DNA from: Methylobacterium sp.
Lineage (GTDB): Bacteria > Pseudomonadota > Alphaproteobacteria > Rhizobiales > Beijerinckiaceae
Assembly (NCBI GenBank): GCA_002928875.1
Contig: PERO01000020.1
Coordinates: 248,001-312,000, forward strand
Length of the DNA: 64,000 bases
Reading direction: 5' to 3'
Shown: one piece after another, positions 39,745-48,464 of the stretch
How positions within the stretch are numbered: the stretch's first letter is position 1
Layout: each line of letters opens with the position of its first letter
Notes under the pieces: generated by a model
Told to the model about the DNA's origin: nothing
Seen by the model: the letters and a program-made list of their open reading frames with translations, nothing else
The model's database searches: none
Translations under genes and position numbers: made by a program

Positions 39745-40956
39745 ATGGCCGATTACTATCCCCTTCTCTCGCGTGCCATCGCCGCCTTGCCGGATCGCGA
39801 CCCGGCGAAGCGCCAGGCGATCTATCGGCGCGCGCGCGAAGCGCTGGAGCGGCAGTTGCACAGCCTCGACCCGCCCGTGGGCGAGGAGGAGATCCTGCGG
39901 GAATCGCTGGCACTCGATGACGTGATCCTGCGCATCGAGGCGGATTTCGCCGAATTGCCGCCGGAGGAGCCGCAACCGGCCGAGGCGAGCCTTGCCTCAA
40001 GCGGGCCGGACGACGAAGCCGCACCCATGATGCCCGCCCCGGCGGAGCATGCCGAAACCGGCCAGACCGGCATGGCCCTGCAGCCGCCGCGATCGCGTGG
40101 GCCCGAGCGCCCGCGGATCCAGAGCCGGGAGGAAACGGAAAAGGGTCGCCGGAAGCTTGGCCTCTGGGCCGTGGCGGGCCTCGCATCCATCGCCGTGATG
40201 GGCACCTTCGCCTATCTGAAAAAGGAAGATCAGGCCCGCTACCGGCAGAACGGCGTGCCCGTGGTGGAAGCGCCGGCGAGCCCGGAAGCCGATGCCATGA
40301 AGCGCGAGGGACGGCTCTCTTCCGCACCGGTCGAGACGCCGCCGGCGAGACCGCCGGAAGCGCCTGCCTCAACACCCCAGGGGCCGGCCGGAACAGGGTC
40401 CGTGACGCCGGCGGAACCGCGCCCCGCGCAGCCGACCATCAGCCGGGCCTTCATGGTGCTGGAGACGCAGGGCGCGGCGCCAAGCCAGTACGAGGGCATC
40501 GCGAACTGGAGCTTCGCGCCGGATCCCGCCTTGCCGAACGGCGAGAAGGCCTTGCGTATGCAGGTGGAATATCCCGGTTCCGGCCTGTCCATCGACATGG
40601 TGCTGGCCCGGAACACCGATCAGACGCTGCCAGCCTCGCACACCTTCTTCGTCACCTTCAACACCCGCAACGCCTTGCCGGCCGTGCGGGAAATGAGCCC
40701 GATCGAATGGCGTGAGCGGGAAAGCCAGACCGGGCCTGCCCTCGCGGGGCCGCTCGTGCCCATTCAGGACAACGTGTTCCTGATGGGTCTCGACCGCAGC
40801 GAAGCCGCGATCCGGCGCAACATGGACCTCCTGCGCTTCCAGCGCTGGATAGTGTTCGATGTCCGCCTCGCCAATGGCCGGCGCGCCGCCTTCCTGATCG
40901 AGAAGGGCGTGATTGGCGAGCGTGCCGTGAGCGAGGCGCTCGCCGCCTGGAATTGA
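39745..40956 (+). CDS. Membrane-anchored protein of unknown function downstream of purA
   Basis: The 403-residue product has a cytoplasmic-looking N-terminus with an Arg-rich helical segment (YYPLLSRAIAALPDRDPAKR), one transmembrane helix at about 145-160 (WAVAGLASIAVMGTFAY), a Pro-rich linker (165-230) and a C-terminal ~170-residue domain (SQYEGIANWSFAPDPALPNG, SLPASHTFFVTFNT-like). I recognise a pattern seen in Rhizobiales proteins next to purA but no named domain. It is likely a single-pass protein with its C-terminal domain in the periplasm. Confidence 0.7.
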   Translation: MADYYPLLSRAIAALPDRDPAKRQAIYRRAREALERQLHSLDPPVGEEEILRESLALDDVILRIEADFAELPPEEPQPAEASLASSGPDDEAAPMMPAPAEHAETGQTGMALQPPRSRGPERPRIQSREETEKGRRKLGLWAVAGLASIAVMGTFAYLKKEDQARYRQNGVPVVEAPASPEADAMKREGRLSSAPVETPPARPPEAPASTPQGPAGTGSVTPAEPRPAQPTISRAFMVLETQGAAPSQYEGIANWSFAPDPALPNGEKALRMQVEYPGSGLSIDMVLARNTDQTLPASHTFFVTFNTRNALPAVREMSPIEWRERESQTGPALAGPLVPIQDNVFLMGLDRSEAAIRRNMDLLRFQRWIVFDVRLANGRRAAFLIEKGVIGERAVSEALAAWN

Positions 40957-40966
40957 TCGCGCCCGA

Positions 40967-41536
40967 TCAACCCGCCTGCGGTGGCTTTTCCCGCAGACCC
41001 GTCGGCAACCCATCGATGCTGACGCGGTTTTTCTGGCGCCGGTAGGCAACGAGTTCGTCGTCTGTCTTCGCCTCGGCCCATTGGCCAAGCACCGGGCGAT
41101 GGCCGGCGAAATCCATGAAAGGCACGGCGAAACCGCAGGAGGTCTGCACGAGATCGATCTCCTGCATCACGCACTGGCGTGCGCCGCGCGGCTCGTGCCC
41201 GCCGTAATGCGCCGCAAGCAGCGCGGCGTATTCCGGATCATCGCGGAAGATCGAACGACCGCGCCCATAGAGCCGCAGGATCATCGGCGCACCCGCGAAA
41301 GCGCAGAACATCAACGTCAACCGGCCATCCGCGGCGAGATGCGCGGCGGTTTCGCTGCCTGATCCCGTCAGATCGAGGTAGATCACCCGGTTGGGCCCCA
41401 GAACGCGCAGGCAATCGAGGCCCTTCTGCGAGACATTCACCCGGCTGCCGGCGGTGGCGGAGGCCACGAAGAAGATCGGCTGCGCCTCGATGAAGCGCTT
41501 GAGGCGATCATCGACCTGGTCGAACTGCTTGGCCAT
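40967..41536 (-). CDS. Pyridoxamine-5'-phosphate-oxidase-like FMN-binding protein
   Basis: The 189-residue product has the split-barrel pattern of PNPOx-like proteins: FIEAQPIFFVASATAGSRVN, VIYLDLTGSGSETAAHLAAD, and SIFRDDPEYAALLAAHYGG. Similar proteins bind FMN, F420 or heme. The ATG at 41536 gives the standard length; the frame is open 39 codons upstream into the rpoH terminator. The function is unknown. Confidence 0.78.
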   Translation of the reverse strand: MAKQFDQVDDRLKRFIEAQPIFFVASATAGSRVNVSQKGLDCLRVLGPNRVIYLDLTGSGSETAAHLAADGRLTLMFCAFAGAPMILRLYGRGRSIFRDDPEYAALLAAHYGGHEPRGARQCVMQEIDLVQTSCGFAVPFMDFAGHRPVLGQWAEAKTDDELVAYRRQKNRVSIDGLPTGLREKPPQAG

Positions 41537-41560
41537 GCGAGCCTCCGGAAAAGAGCATGG

Positions 41561-41588
41561 AAACGAAAAGAGCGCCTCGCGGCGCTCT
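41561..41588 (-). terminator. Rho-independent terminator after rpoH
   Basis: Read on the minus strand, an 8-bp stem (AGAGCGCC with GGCGCTCT, loop of 4 nt) is followed by TTTTCGTTTC. It lies 62 bp after the rpoH stop. Confidence 0.78.
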
Positions 41589-41649
41589 CTGGATTGCTCG
41601 AAGGTGGAGCGCCTCGGCGCCCCTCTCATGGCGAATTCCGCCAAACCGT

Positions 41650-42528
41650 TCAATGCACGGTTTCGATCTCGCGGACGTTCTTCACCACCGCCTGCTGCAC
41701 CTTCTCGAAGGCGCGGGCCTCGATCTGGCGGACGCGCTCGCGGGAGATGCCGAATTCCTCCGACAGCGTCTCGAGCGTCAGCGGGTCATCCTGCAGGCGA
41801 CGCGCCTCGAAGATGCGGCGTTCGCGTGCGTTCAGCGTGGAAAGCGCCTGGCCGAGCGCGTTGTGGCGGTTCGCCTGCTCTTCCGAGCGCGCCACGATCG
41901 TCTCCTGGTTGTCGCTTTCATCGACCAGCATGTCCTGCCATTCGGAGGTGGAATCCTCCTTCATGGAGACGTTGAGCGAGGAATCGCCGCCGAGACGGCG
42001 GTTCATCTCGACCACCTCGTGCTCTTCCACGCCCAGGCGGGTCGCGATGAGCTTCACCTGATCGGGGCGCAGATCGCCCTCGCCCAAAGCCGAGAGCTTG
42101 CTCTTGGCCTTGCGCAGGTTGAAGAACAGCTTCTTCTGGTTCGCGGTGGTGCCCATCTTCACGAGCGACCACGAACGCAGGATGTATTCCTGGATCGACG
42201 CCTTGATCCACCAGATCGCGTAGGTCGCGAGACGGAAGCCCTTGTCAGGGTCGAAGCGCTTCACGGCCTGCATCAGGCCGATATTGCCTTCGGAAACGAC
42301 ATCGCCCATCGGCAGGCCATAGCCGCGATAGCTCATCGCGACCTTGACCACGAGACGAAGATGCGAGGTGACGAGGCGGTGCGCGGCGCGGGGGTCTTCA
42401 TGCTCCTGATACCGCTTGGCGAGCATGAATTCCTCATCCGGCTTGAGAACCGGAAAGCGGCGCACTTCGGTGATGTATCGGGAAAGACCACCCTCACCCG
42501 ACAGCACGGGCAAAGCGACGTTGGACAT
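41650..42528 (-). CDS. rpoH: RNA polymerase heat-shock sigma factor RpoH (sigma-32)
   Basis: The 292-residue protein starts MSNVALPVLSGEGGLSRYI after a strong GGAGG site 5-9 bp upstream. It has region 2 (DVVSEGNIGLMQAVKRFDPD, FRLATYAIWWIKASIQEYIL), the RpoH box (TTANQKKLFFNLRKAKSKL) and region 4 (TLSEEFGISRERVRQIEARA). It directs transcription of heat-shock genes. The divergent upstream region (42529-42767) has no other gene. Confidence 0.95.
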   Translation of the reverse strand: MSNVALPVLSGEGGLSRYITEVRRFPVLKPDEEFMLAKRYQEHEDPRAAHRLVTSHLRLVVKVAMSYRGYGLPMGDVVSEGNIGLMQAVKRFDPDKGFRLATYAIWWIKASIQEYILRSWSLVKMGTTANQKKLFFNLRKAKSKLSALGEGDLRPDQVKLIATRLGVEEHEVVEMNRRLGGDSSLNVSMKEDSTSEWQDMLVDESDNQETIVARSEEQANRHNALGQALSTLNARERRIFEARRLQDDPLTLETLSEEFGISRERVRQIEARAFEKVQQAVVKNVREIETVH

Positions 42529-42767
42529 TTTTCCTCCTTCGGGCCCCGAACTGGCGACCCAGATCATCGCGGTGCTACACCCACGATGGCACAGTGGTTA
42601 TAGCACATCGCAGTGATGGCGAAAGCAAGGCAAGGATCACGCCTGCGCGATTGCCGGCTTCTCCGGCTGCTGAAGGCATGAACGCAGCGGGACGTTCCCG
42701 CGAAAGCGGATCAGGCAACCGTTCTGCTTGCCGAAATCGTCCGGGGAAGTTCTTCAAGAGCCCTGAT

Positions 42768-43772
42768 TCAAGACCGAACGAACGAGGGGTTGAAAAGTTC
42801 CCGCTCGAGCGCGGCAAAATCATCCGGTGGTTGCGTCTCGAAGCGCATCTCCTGCCCCGAGACGGGATGCTCGAAGGCCAGCAATTGAGCATGCAGCGCC
42901 TGCCGGTTCAGGGCCGAAAGCGCCGCCCGGGCGCCGGCCGGGAGATGCGGCTCGCGGGTGCGGAAACCCGAGCCATAGAGCGCATCCCCGAGCAGCGGAT
43001 GGCCGATATGGGCGAGATGCACGCGGATCTGGTGCGTGCGGCCCGTCTCGAGACGGCAGGAGACGAGGCTGGCAATCGCCTTCGGCTCACCCGCGCTTTC
43101 CGCAAGCACCTGATAATGCGTGATGGCGAAGCGCGCCTCCTCGGCCCGGCTCACCACCATCTTCTCGCGGTTCTGGCGCGAACGGGCGATGGCCGCATCG
43201 ATCGTGCCGGATTTTCGCTCGAACGCGCCCCAGCCGATCGCGCGATAGGCCCGGTCCAGCGGGCCCGTGCGGCCGTGATCGGCGAATTGCTCGGCGAGGC
43301 CTCGGTGCGCACGATCGGACTTCGCGACGACCATCACGCCCGAGGTATCCTTGTCGAGCCGGTGCACAATCCCCGGCCGCAGCACGCCGTTGATGCCCGA
43401 GAGGCTCTCGCCACAATGCGCAAGCAGGGCATTGACCAGCGTGCCCGTCTCGTGCCCGGCGGAGGGGTGCACGACGAGACCCGCCGGCTTGTCGATGACG
43501 ATGAGATGCGCGTCCTCATGCAGGATCGTCAGCGGAACGGCCTGGGGAACCGGCGTCGCGGCGACCGGCGGCGGCTCGTCGAGGATCACGCTCTCGTGGC
43601 CCGCGAGCTTCTTCGCCGCGTTGATCTCGATCGCGCCATTCAGTTGCACGCGGGCTTCCGCGATCATCTGCTGGATGCGCCCGCGCGAAAAACCGTCGAG
43701 CCTTTCGGTGAGCGCCTTGTCGAGGCGCTTGCCGGCATCCTGCGGCTCGAAACGGAATTCCAGACGGCCCAT
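42768..43772 (-). CDS. 23S rRNA pseudouridine synthase, RluD family
   Basis: The 334-residue protein has an N-terminal S4 domain (about 15-62, RLDKALTERLDGFSRGRIQQ) and the RluA-type catalytic motif HRLDKDTSG with Asp140. In most Rhizobiales the RluD homologue lies next to rpoH, as here. It should modify U residues in 23S rRNA helix 69, though other RluA-type targets are possible. It is 239 bp upstream of the rpoH start and on the same strand. Confidence 0.9.
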   Translation of the reverse strand: MGRLEFRFEPQDAGKRLDKALTERLDGFSRGRIQQMIAEARVQLNGAIEINAAKKLAGHESVILDEPPPVAATPVPQAVPLTILHEDAHLIVIDKPAGLVVHPSAGHETGTLVNALLAHCGESLSGINGVLRPGIVHRLDKDTSGVMVVAKSDRAHRGLAEQFADHGRTGPLDRAYRAIGWGAFERKSGTIDAAIARSRQNREKMVVSRAEEARFAITHYQVLAESAGEPKAIASLVSCRLETGRTHQIRVHLAHIGHPLLGDALYGSGFRTREPHLPAGARAALSALNRQALHAQLLAFEHPVSGQEMRFETQPPDDFAALERELFNPSFVRS

Positions 43773-43856
43773 GCCTCACCTCTGGGCGGGCATCGCAAGC
43801 CTCGCGCCGAAGGCCTTGCGATATCCGGACGAAGCCCCTATAGCAACGCCTCTCGC

Positions 43857-43932
43857 GCTCCCATCGTCTAGAGGCCCAGGACACCCGCCTCTCACGTGGG
43901 TAACAGGGGTTCGAATCCCCTTGGGAGCGCCA
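43857..43932 (+). tRNA. tRNA-Glu (anticodon CTC)
   Basis: The cloverleaf is complete: 7-bp acceptor (GCTCCCA with TGGGAGC), anticodon stem CCCGC/GTGGG, loop CTCTCAC with anticodon CTC at 43891-43893, T-arm GGGGTTCGAATCCCC, and an encoded CCA at 43930-43932. The element's integrase gene follows 168 bp downstream, so the 3' end is the probable attachment site. Confidence 0.95.
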
Positions 43933-44007
43933 CTCTTTTCCCCCGATTTGACTTAAGCCAGCGAAATCAGCAACATCGCTGCGTATTCCGGGCTTTTCCG
44001 ACCTACA

Positions 44008-44067
44008 GTCGGGAAAAATGTCGGGAATGACGTTGGGAATTCCGTTGGGAATCCTTTGGGAGCGGCA
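44008..44067 (+). repeat. 12-bp direct repeats upstream of the integrase
   Basis: Four tandem 12-mers of form GTYGGGAAnnnn start at 44008, 44020, 44032 and 44044, with a fifth partial copy (TTGGGAGCGGCA) at 44056. The first is also half of an imperfect dyad with CTTTTCCGAC at 43994-44003. Short direct repeats beside an attachment site are typical arm-type integrase-binding sites. Confidence 0.65.
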
Positions 44068-44100
44068 GTGCGGGAAACACCCGGGCGCCAGGGGGCAGAT

Positions 44101-45918
44101 GTGGGGCGAAAGTCGTCATCCGGCACGCGATATCTCGTGCGGCGCGCAGATTCTGACACATGGATGTATTATCGCGACCTGCCCGCCGATCTGGCTCGTC
44201 CGGTCGTTGGGGAGTTCAGGCTTCCATGGTCTGGCCGGGTTGCCGAGCTGAAAGGCCGGAAAGTCGTCGCGGTCAGTCTGGGCACGACGGACAAGCGCGA
44301 AGCGGAACGGCGTCGCGATCAGGTTCATGTCGAGGTCGAAATTCTGGTCGACAAGGCGATCCGCGAAGTCCGGATGTTCGGGCAGACGACCTCCCGAATG
44401 CGCCTGGTCTCGCGTTTGACGGCGGATCAGCATCGCCGGATTGCCGACTGGGTCTATGCAATGACCTTGCGCGCTCAGGATCTCGAGATGGTCGAGGACC
44501 CGGCCGAATTTTATGACGATACGCGCGTGATCGCCTGGTTGGGGCGGGTGCAGGCCGAGGAGGCGTCGAAGGGCACGGAAGCCGATGCCCTGGCGCGTCT
44601 CATGGAACGCAGGGGGTGGGACGATGACGATCCGACCGATCGGTCGCGGCCTTCCGCCCTTGAGGAGGTTCTGGAGGATGTCGGCGTCCGTATCGTCGAT
44701 CCCGAACAGCTCCGCTTGGCCGGACTGACGGTCCTTCGCGCACGTCGCCGGGCATGGGCGGCTCTCAGGAAAAGGGAAGAAGGTGAGCCGGTCGAGACCC
44801 CGCCATCCGATATCCAGCCCGTCCTTTTCGACGAAGAAGAGAAGAGCGACCAATCACCGGCTTCGGATGTCGACGGGCCGCGTCTTCGCGAGACGTTCAC
44901 GGAATTTCTGGTCGCGCGAGGAATGAAAAAGAACACGGCCGACGATTACCGAAATCAGATGGAGCGGTTTGTCGATCTCTTCGGCAACCTTCCTTTGCAA
45001 GCGGTCAGTCGCCGGATGGTGCTGGATTTCGCGCTCGCCCTTCAGAAATTTCCGTCGCGGTTTCCGGACGCCTGGCGTGGAAAACGGGTTCACGAAATCA
45101 TCGATCTTGCCGAAAAAAGGCCCGATCTGCCGCGGCTCGCGCCCCAGACGATTAATGATCGCAGTGTCGGGGCGCTCCGGTCGTTCTTTTCGTGGTGCAT
45201 CAAGCGGCAGATTCTCGAACAAAATCCCGCCGCGAATGTCGTTCTGGATGTGCCGAAATCGTCGGAAAAGCCGCGCCGCCCCTATCGGCTCGAGCACTTG
45301 CGGCTGATTTTTCAGCAAGGGGTTTTCACCAAAGGAGAACGCCCGAAGCGTGGTGCGGGAGAGGCCATGTATTGGCTTCCGCTGATCGCACTTTACACCG
45401 GCGCGCGTCTTGAGGAGATCGGGCAGCTGCACGTCTCTGACATACGGCACGAGGAGGGCGTCTGGGTTTTTGATATCAATGACGACGACGGAAAGACCCT
45501 GAAAACACGATCGTCGCGCCGGATGATCCCGATCCATTCCGATCTGATCGCCCGAGGAATTGTTAACGAGCGCGATCGCCTCGTCGCCAAAGGCGAGACG
45601 AGGATGTTTCCCCTTCTTCGTCGATCCCGGCGGCTTCAGAAATACACCGCGATGTTTTCGAAATGGTGGGGTCTCTGGCTGCGAGAAATCGGAATCGACG
45701 ACGAGCACCTTGTCTTTCATTCGTTCAGGCACACCGCCAAAGACAAATTTCGCGCGACAAAAATTCCGGTCGACATTCAGGATGCCTTGCTCGGACATGC
45801 CGGCAAAACCGTGGGGTCCGACTATGGCGACGGATTTGACGTGTACACGCTGGCGGACTACATGGCCCGGATCGACTGGTCAGCGGTTTTCAGGCCGGAC
45901 TCAACCCCTGCGACCTGA
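44101..45918 (+). CDS. Tyrosine-type site-specific integrase
   Basis: The proposed GTG start at 44101 has AGGGGG 5 bp upstream and gives 605 residues beginning with GRKSSSGTRYLVRR; the frame also opens from TTG 44056. The N-terminal half (DTWMYYRDLPADL) resembles the DUF6538 arm-binding domain. The catalytic domain has ALYTGARLEEIGQLHVSDI (Arg near 434), HSFRHTAKDKF (His and Arg near 540-543), LLGHAGKTVGSDYG (His near 566, Tyr near 574). It should integrate and excise the element at tRNA-Glu. It is long for the family because of an insert of about 200 residues. Confidence 0.9.
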   Translation: MGRKSSSGTRYLVRRADSDTWMYYRDLPADLARPVVGEFRLPWSGRVAELKGRKVVAVSLGTTDKREAERRRDQVHVEVEILVDKAIREVRMFGQTTSRMRLVSRLTADQHRRIADWVYAMTLRAQDLEMVEDPAEFYDDTRVIAWLGRVQAEEASKGTEADALARLMERRGWDDDDPTDRSRPSALEEVLEDVGVRIVDPEQLRLAGLTVLRARRRAWAALRKREEGEPVETPPSDIQPVLFDEEEKSDQSPASDVDGPRLRETFTEFLVARGMKKNTADDYRNQMERFVDLFGNLPLQAVSRRMVLDFALALQKFPSRFPDAWRGKRVHEIIDLAEKRPDLPRLAPQTINDRSVGALRSFFSWCIKRQILEQNPAANVVLDVPKSSEKPRRPYRLEHLRLIFQQGVFTKGERPKRGAGEAMYWLPLIALYTGARLEEIGQLHVSDIRHEEGVWVFDINDDDGKTLKTRSSRRMIPIHSDLIARGIVNERDRLVAKGETRMFPLLRRSRRLQKYTAMFSKWWGLWLREIGIDDEHLVFHSFRHTAKDKFRATKIPVDIQDALLGHAGKTVGSDYGDGFDVYTLADYMARIDWSAVFRPDSTPAT

Positions 45919-46105
45919 TCCGCCGACAGAGCGTGTCGATTTCGGCGGGCGAAAGTGGCGCGGCGCGATGGGTGGCGATTTCGAATTCGGGATTTCGATG
46001 GCGCTGCTCGATCCCTGTCCGCTGCCAGTACCGCAAGGCCGCGACGATCGTGTCGCGTTCGGTCGGGCTGACCTCGATGATCTCTGGATAGTGCACGGTC
46101 CTCAT
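45890..46105 (-). CDS. Small hypothetical protein
   Basis: The 71-residue product (MRTVHYPEIIEVSPTERDTI...) starts after GAGGAG 8 bp upstream and overlaps the integrase end tail to tail by 29 bp. It has AALRYWQRTGIEQR and SPAEIDTLCRRI, helical and basic. No family is recognised. It is downstream of the AAA+ ATPase gene on the same strand, 10 bp apart, and is probably cotranscribed with it. Confidence 0.6.
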   Translation of the reverse strand: MRTVHYPEIIEVSPTERDTIVAALRYWQRTGIEQRHRNPEFEIATHRAAPLSPAEIDTLCRRIRSQGLSPA

Positions 46106-46114
46106 GCGAACTCC

Positions 46115-47299
46115 TCAGCGAATGAAACCCATTGCCTGACGCTCGGTGGTCGTGGCCATCGCTCCGGCGGCGTCGATGTCTGCTCTCGTGACCTCGCGAC
46201 GACCCTCGGAAATCGCGACAGCCATCGCTAGACGAAGTATTTTCGCTGCGCTGCGGGGCGTTCCGCTCGCGGTCATCATCTCGACGACGGCATCGTCGAG
46301 CGGCGGCGATGGGAACCATGCTCCGTGCTCGCTGGCCATTGTCTCGGCGATCGACCGGATGACGCTGCGCAGCTGCGCGCGATCGGGCTTGCCGATGCGA
46401 AAAACGAGAAAACGATCAAGAAGAGACGGCGCAATACCCTCGACCGAATTACAGGTCGCGATGATCGTCAGATGGCTGGCATCCATTTCGGCTGCGAAAT
46501 ACTCGTCTCTCCACCGCCGCGCGGACGAGCGCTCAAGCAAGGAATGAAGAGGGTCGAGCGTGTCGGTTTCGCCGGGATGCTGATAGACCTTGTCGATTTC
46601 GTCGATCATCACGAGGCTGTTCGCCGTCTCATGGCGCATAAGGACTTCTGAGATTTTGCCGCCACGTGGACGCTTCCACGTGGTGTCCGTCCCGGAAAAA
46701 ACGCTGCCGCCGCTCATGGCTGGCCCATCACAAATCGTGACCGGCAGCGCGAGGGCCTGGCCGATGGCGCGCACCAAGTGGGACTTCCCGATGCCGGGCG
46801 GGCCCACAAGAAGCATGTGCGGGATCGCGATCGGACGCTGGGCGCGGATCGAGGCCGTGACATGCACGCGCACCAGGTCGACCACCTGCCGAAAATGCGG
46901 GTTGGTGGCCGCGAGACCGTCCAGGTGAACAAGCGCGGAAGGCGATGGCACGCGGAGCTCGCCCACCCCATCGCGCCGGCGGAAATCCTCGAGACAGGTC
47001 GGCGCGGATTTCCCGTCGCGCTCGCTCAACTCGAAAGCGGTGGGCAACTCGGCCAGGTTCGCCAGTTGCACATTCCACTTCTGGGTCTGGGACTCGTACC
47101 AGATTTCCCCGACTGCGCGGCTTGCATGCTTGGCCTTCTGCGCCGCGATCATCCGGTCGATGATCTCGACCGGGTCCGCTGCGGGGTCCAGGTCCTCGCG
47201 GTATTCCTCGGTCTCGCCCGCCTGCTGCTCGATCGCCTTCTTGCCGCCCATGTCGTCCCCGGGATTTGCCGATGCCGATGCATCGTCGTCTCTACCCAT
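46115..47299 (-). CDS. AAA+ ATPase of unknown role
   Basis: The 394-residue product has an acidic, disordered N-terminus, a middle region (VVDLVRVHVTASIRAQRPIA), Walker A GPPGIGKS (166-173), Walker B SLVMIDEIDKV, sensor 1 TIIATCNSVEGIAPSLLDRF and a C-terminal lid (GTPRSAAKILRLAMAVAISE). It resembles Lon/ClpX-like AAA+ proteins without a protease domain. The ATG at 47299 is chosen for its GGGGAAG 8 bp upstream; a GTG at 47383 directly follows another open frame. It may remodel a protein or nucleoprotein complex of the element. Confidence 0.75.
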   Translation of the reverse strand: MGRDDDASASANPGDDMGGKKAIEQQAGETEEYREDLDPAADPVEIIDRMIAAQKAKHASRAVGEIWYESQTQKWNVQLANLAELPTAFELSERDGKSAPTCLEDFRRRDGVGELRVPSPSALVHLDGLAATNPHFRQVVDLVRVHVTASIRAQRPIAIPHMLLVGPPGIGKSHLVRAIGQALALPVTICDGPAMSGGSVFSGTDTTWKRPRGGKISEVLMRHETANSLVMIDEIDKVYQHPGETDTLDPLHSLLERSSARRWRDEYFAAEMDASHLTIIATCNSVEGIAPSLLDRFLVFRIGKPDRAQLRSVIRSIAETMASEHGAWFPSPPLDDAVVEMMTASGTPRSAAKILRLAMAVAISEGRREVTRADIDAAGAMATTTERQAMGFIR

Positions 47300-47788
47300 G
47301 GGCTCGTCTTCCCCCCCTCTTTCTGTTCGTCGCCGGAATGTGCGGCCTGCGCATTCGATCGACGAAAAAAGGGAGGTCATCACGAAGGGGTCAATCGTCT
47401 ATCGGCTCACCGTCGTCGTCTTCGTCTGCACCGCGATAGGGGTCCTCAACGTTATCGAAAAACTGCGGCGAAGCTGGTCGCGGATCGAAACTGTTACGTG
47501 ATCCGATGATTCGAGTTTCGGTTATCCGGCGTTCTTTTTTTCTGCACCGAGTGGAGCCAGGAGCGGTGCAACGGCCCGAAGAGCCCAGACCAAAATGTTA
47601 CGGGCAACCATCAGGTACGGCACAACCATTCCCTCGGCTCGATCATTGCGGAACATTGAACAGGAAAGCGCTCTGCGGCCATCCATCTTTTGGTCTGATC
47701 CTCCGCCGGGAGTGCGATCGACGAAAAAGGAAATCGGAGGCGTGACGGTTCCGGGCGATCCGCTACGCTCTCAAGGGTGTCGAGGAAT
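47300..47788. other. Gene-poor stretch with an acidic open frame on the minus strand
   Basis: No complete gene is seen. On the minus strand, a frame from about 47590 to a TGA at 47391-47393 is open and its last codons read NSFDPRPASPQFFDNVEDP then an Asp/Glu-rich end, which looks coding. It has no ATG, GTG or TTG, so it may be a remnant or use an unusual start. The promoter of the ATPase gene should also be here. Confidence 0.4.
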
Positions 47789-48310
47789 TCAGCCTCGGAT
47801 CGCTTCAGACATCGATCGACCATGGGGTTTGGTCGCGCGCATCTGACCGTTCGGGAGAACCTCGACTGCAAAACGCTGTGATCCGGTCGGGTTGGCGCGA
47901 TTGTCACGCCGTCCAACGACAGTGCCGACGTATTCGATGCGGACCTTTTCGCCATCGCGGAAGAATTTCAGGTCGCGCGGATTTGAGCCGTACGTCCGGT
48001 CCAGGCGACCGGTGGGTTTCCAGTCGCCGTTCTGCCGCTGATCGAAAACGACAAGCATCTGATCCATGGCGTTGCCGGTCAGGTCCCATTGCCATGGCAC
48101 AAAGGCCAGCGCGATCTTCATCGCTCCGTCTCCGGCATAATGGATCGTCGGCCGAGCGGCGGTCTCAGCCAGCTTGCAGCGGCCTTCTCCCTCGAGCTTG
48201 TAACAGGGAACGACCGTGTTCCGGATAAAGGCCTCGACGGCTTTTTCCGCTTCGGCGAATGCAATCGTCGGAAACAGGACGAGAGCAAATGAAACCGGAA
48301 TTCGACGCAT
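47789..48310 (-). CDS. Exported protein of unknown function
   Basis: The ATG at 48310 with GGAGA 8 bp upstream gives a 173-residue protein with signal peptide MRRIPVSFALVLFPTIAFAE. The mature part has two cysteines (CYKLEGEGRC) and WQWDLTGNAMDQMLVVFDQR. No family is recognised. The ORF is open 22 codons upstream, but that would bury the signal peptide. Confidence 0.65.
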   Translation of the reverse strand: MRRIPVSFALVLFPTIAFAEAEKAVEAFIRNTVVPCYKLEGEGRCKLAETAARPTIHYAGDGAMKIALAFVPWQWDLTGNAMDQMLVVFDQRQNGDWKPTGRLDRTYGSNPRDLKFFRDGEKVRIEYVGTVVGRRDNRANPTGSQRFAVEVLPNGQMRATKPHGRSMSEAIRG

Positions 48311-48464
48311 GGAAAACTCTCCGCAAAAAACTAATGCGCGGAGATCGTCGAATCGAACCCGTAAAACCTGCGCCAAGAAAGACGGAGTCCGAACGGAGTC
48401 GGAAATCGATCAAATCGGAAGCGTTAGGATTGATGATCCCTTGCCAGGCCTTGTCGCAGATTTT

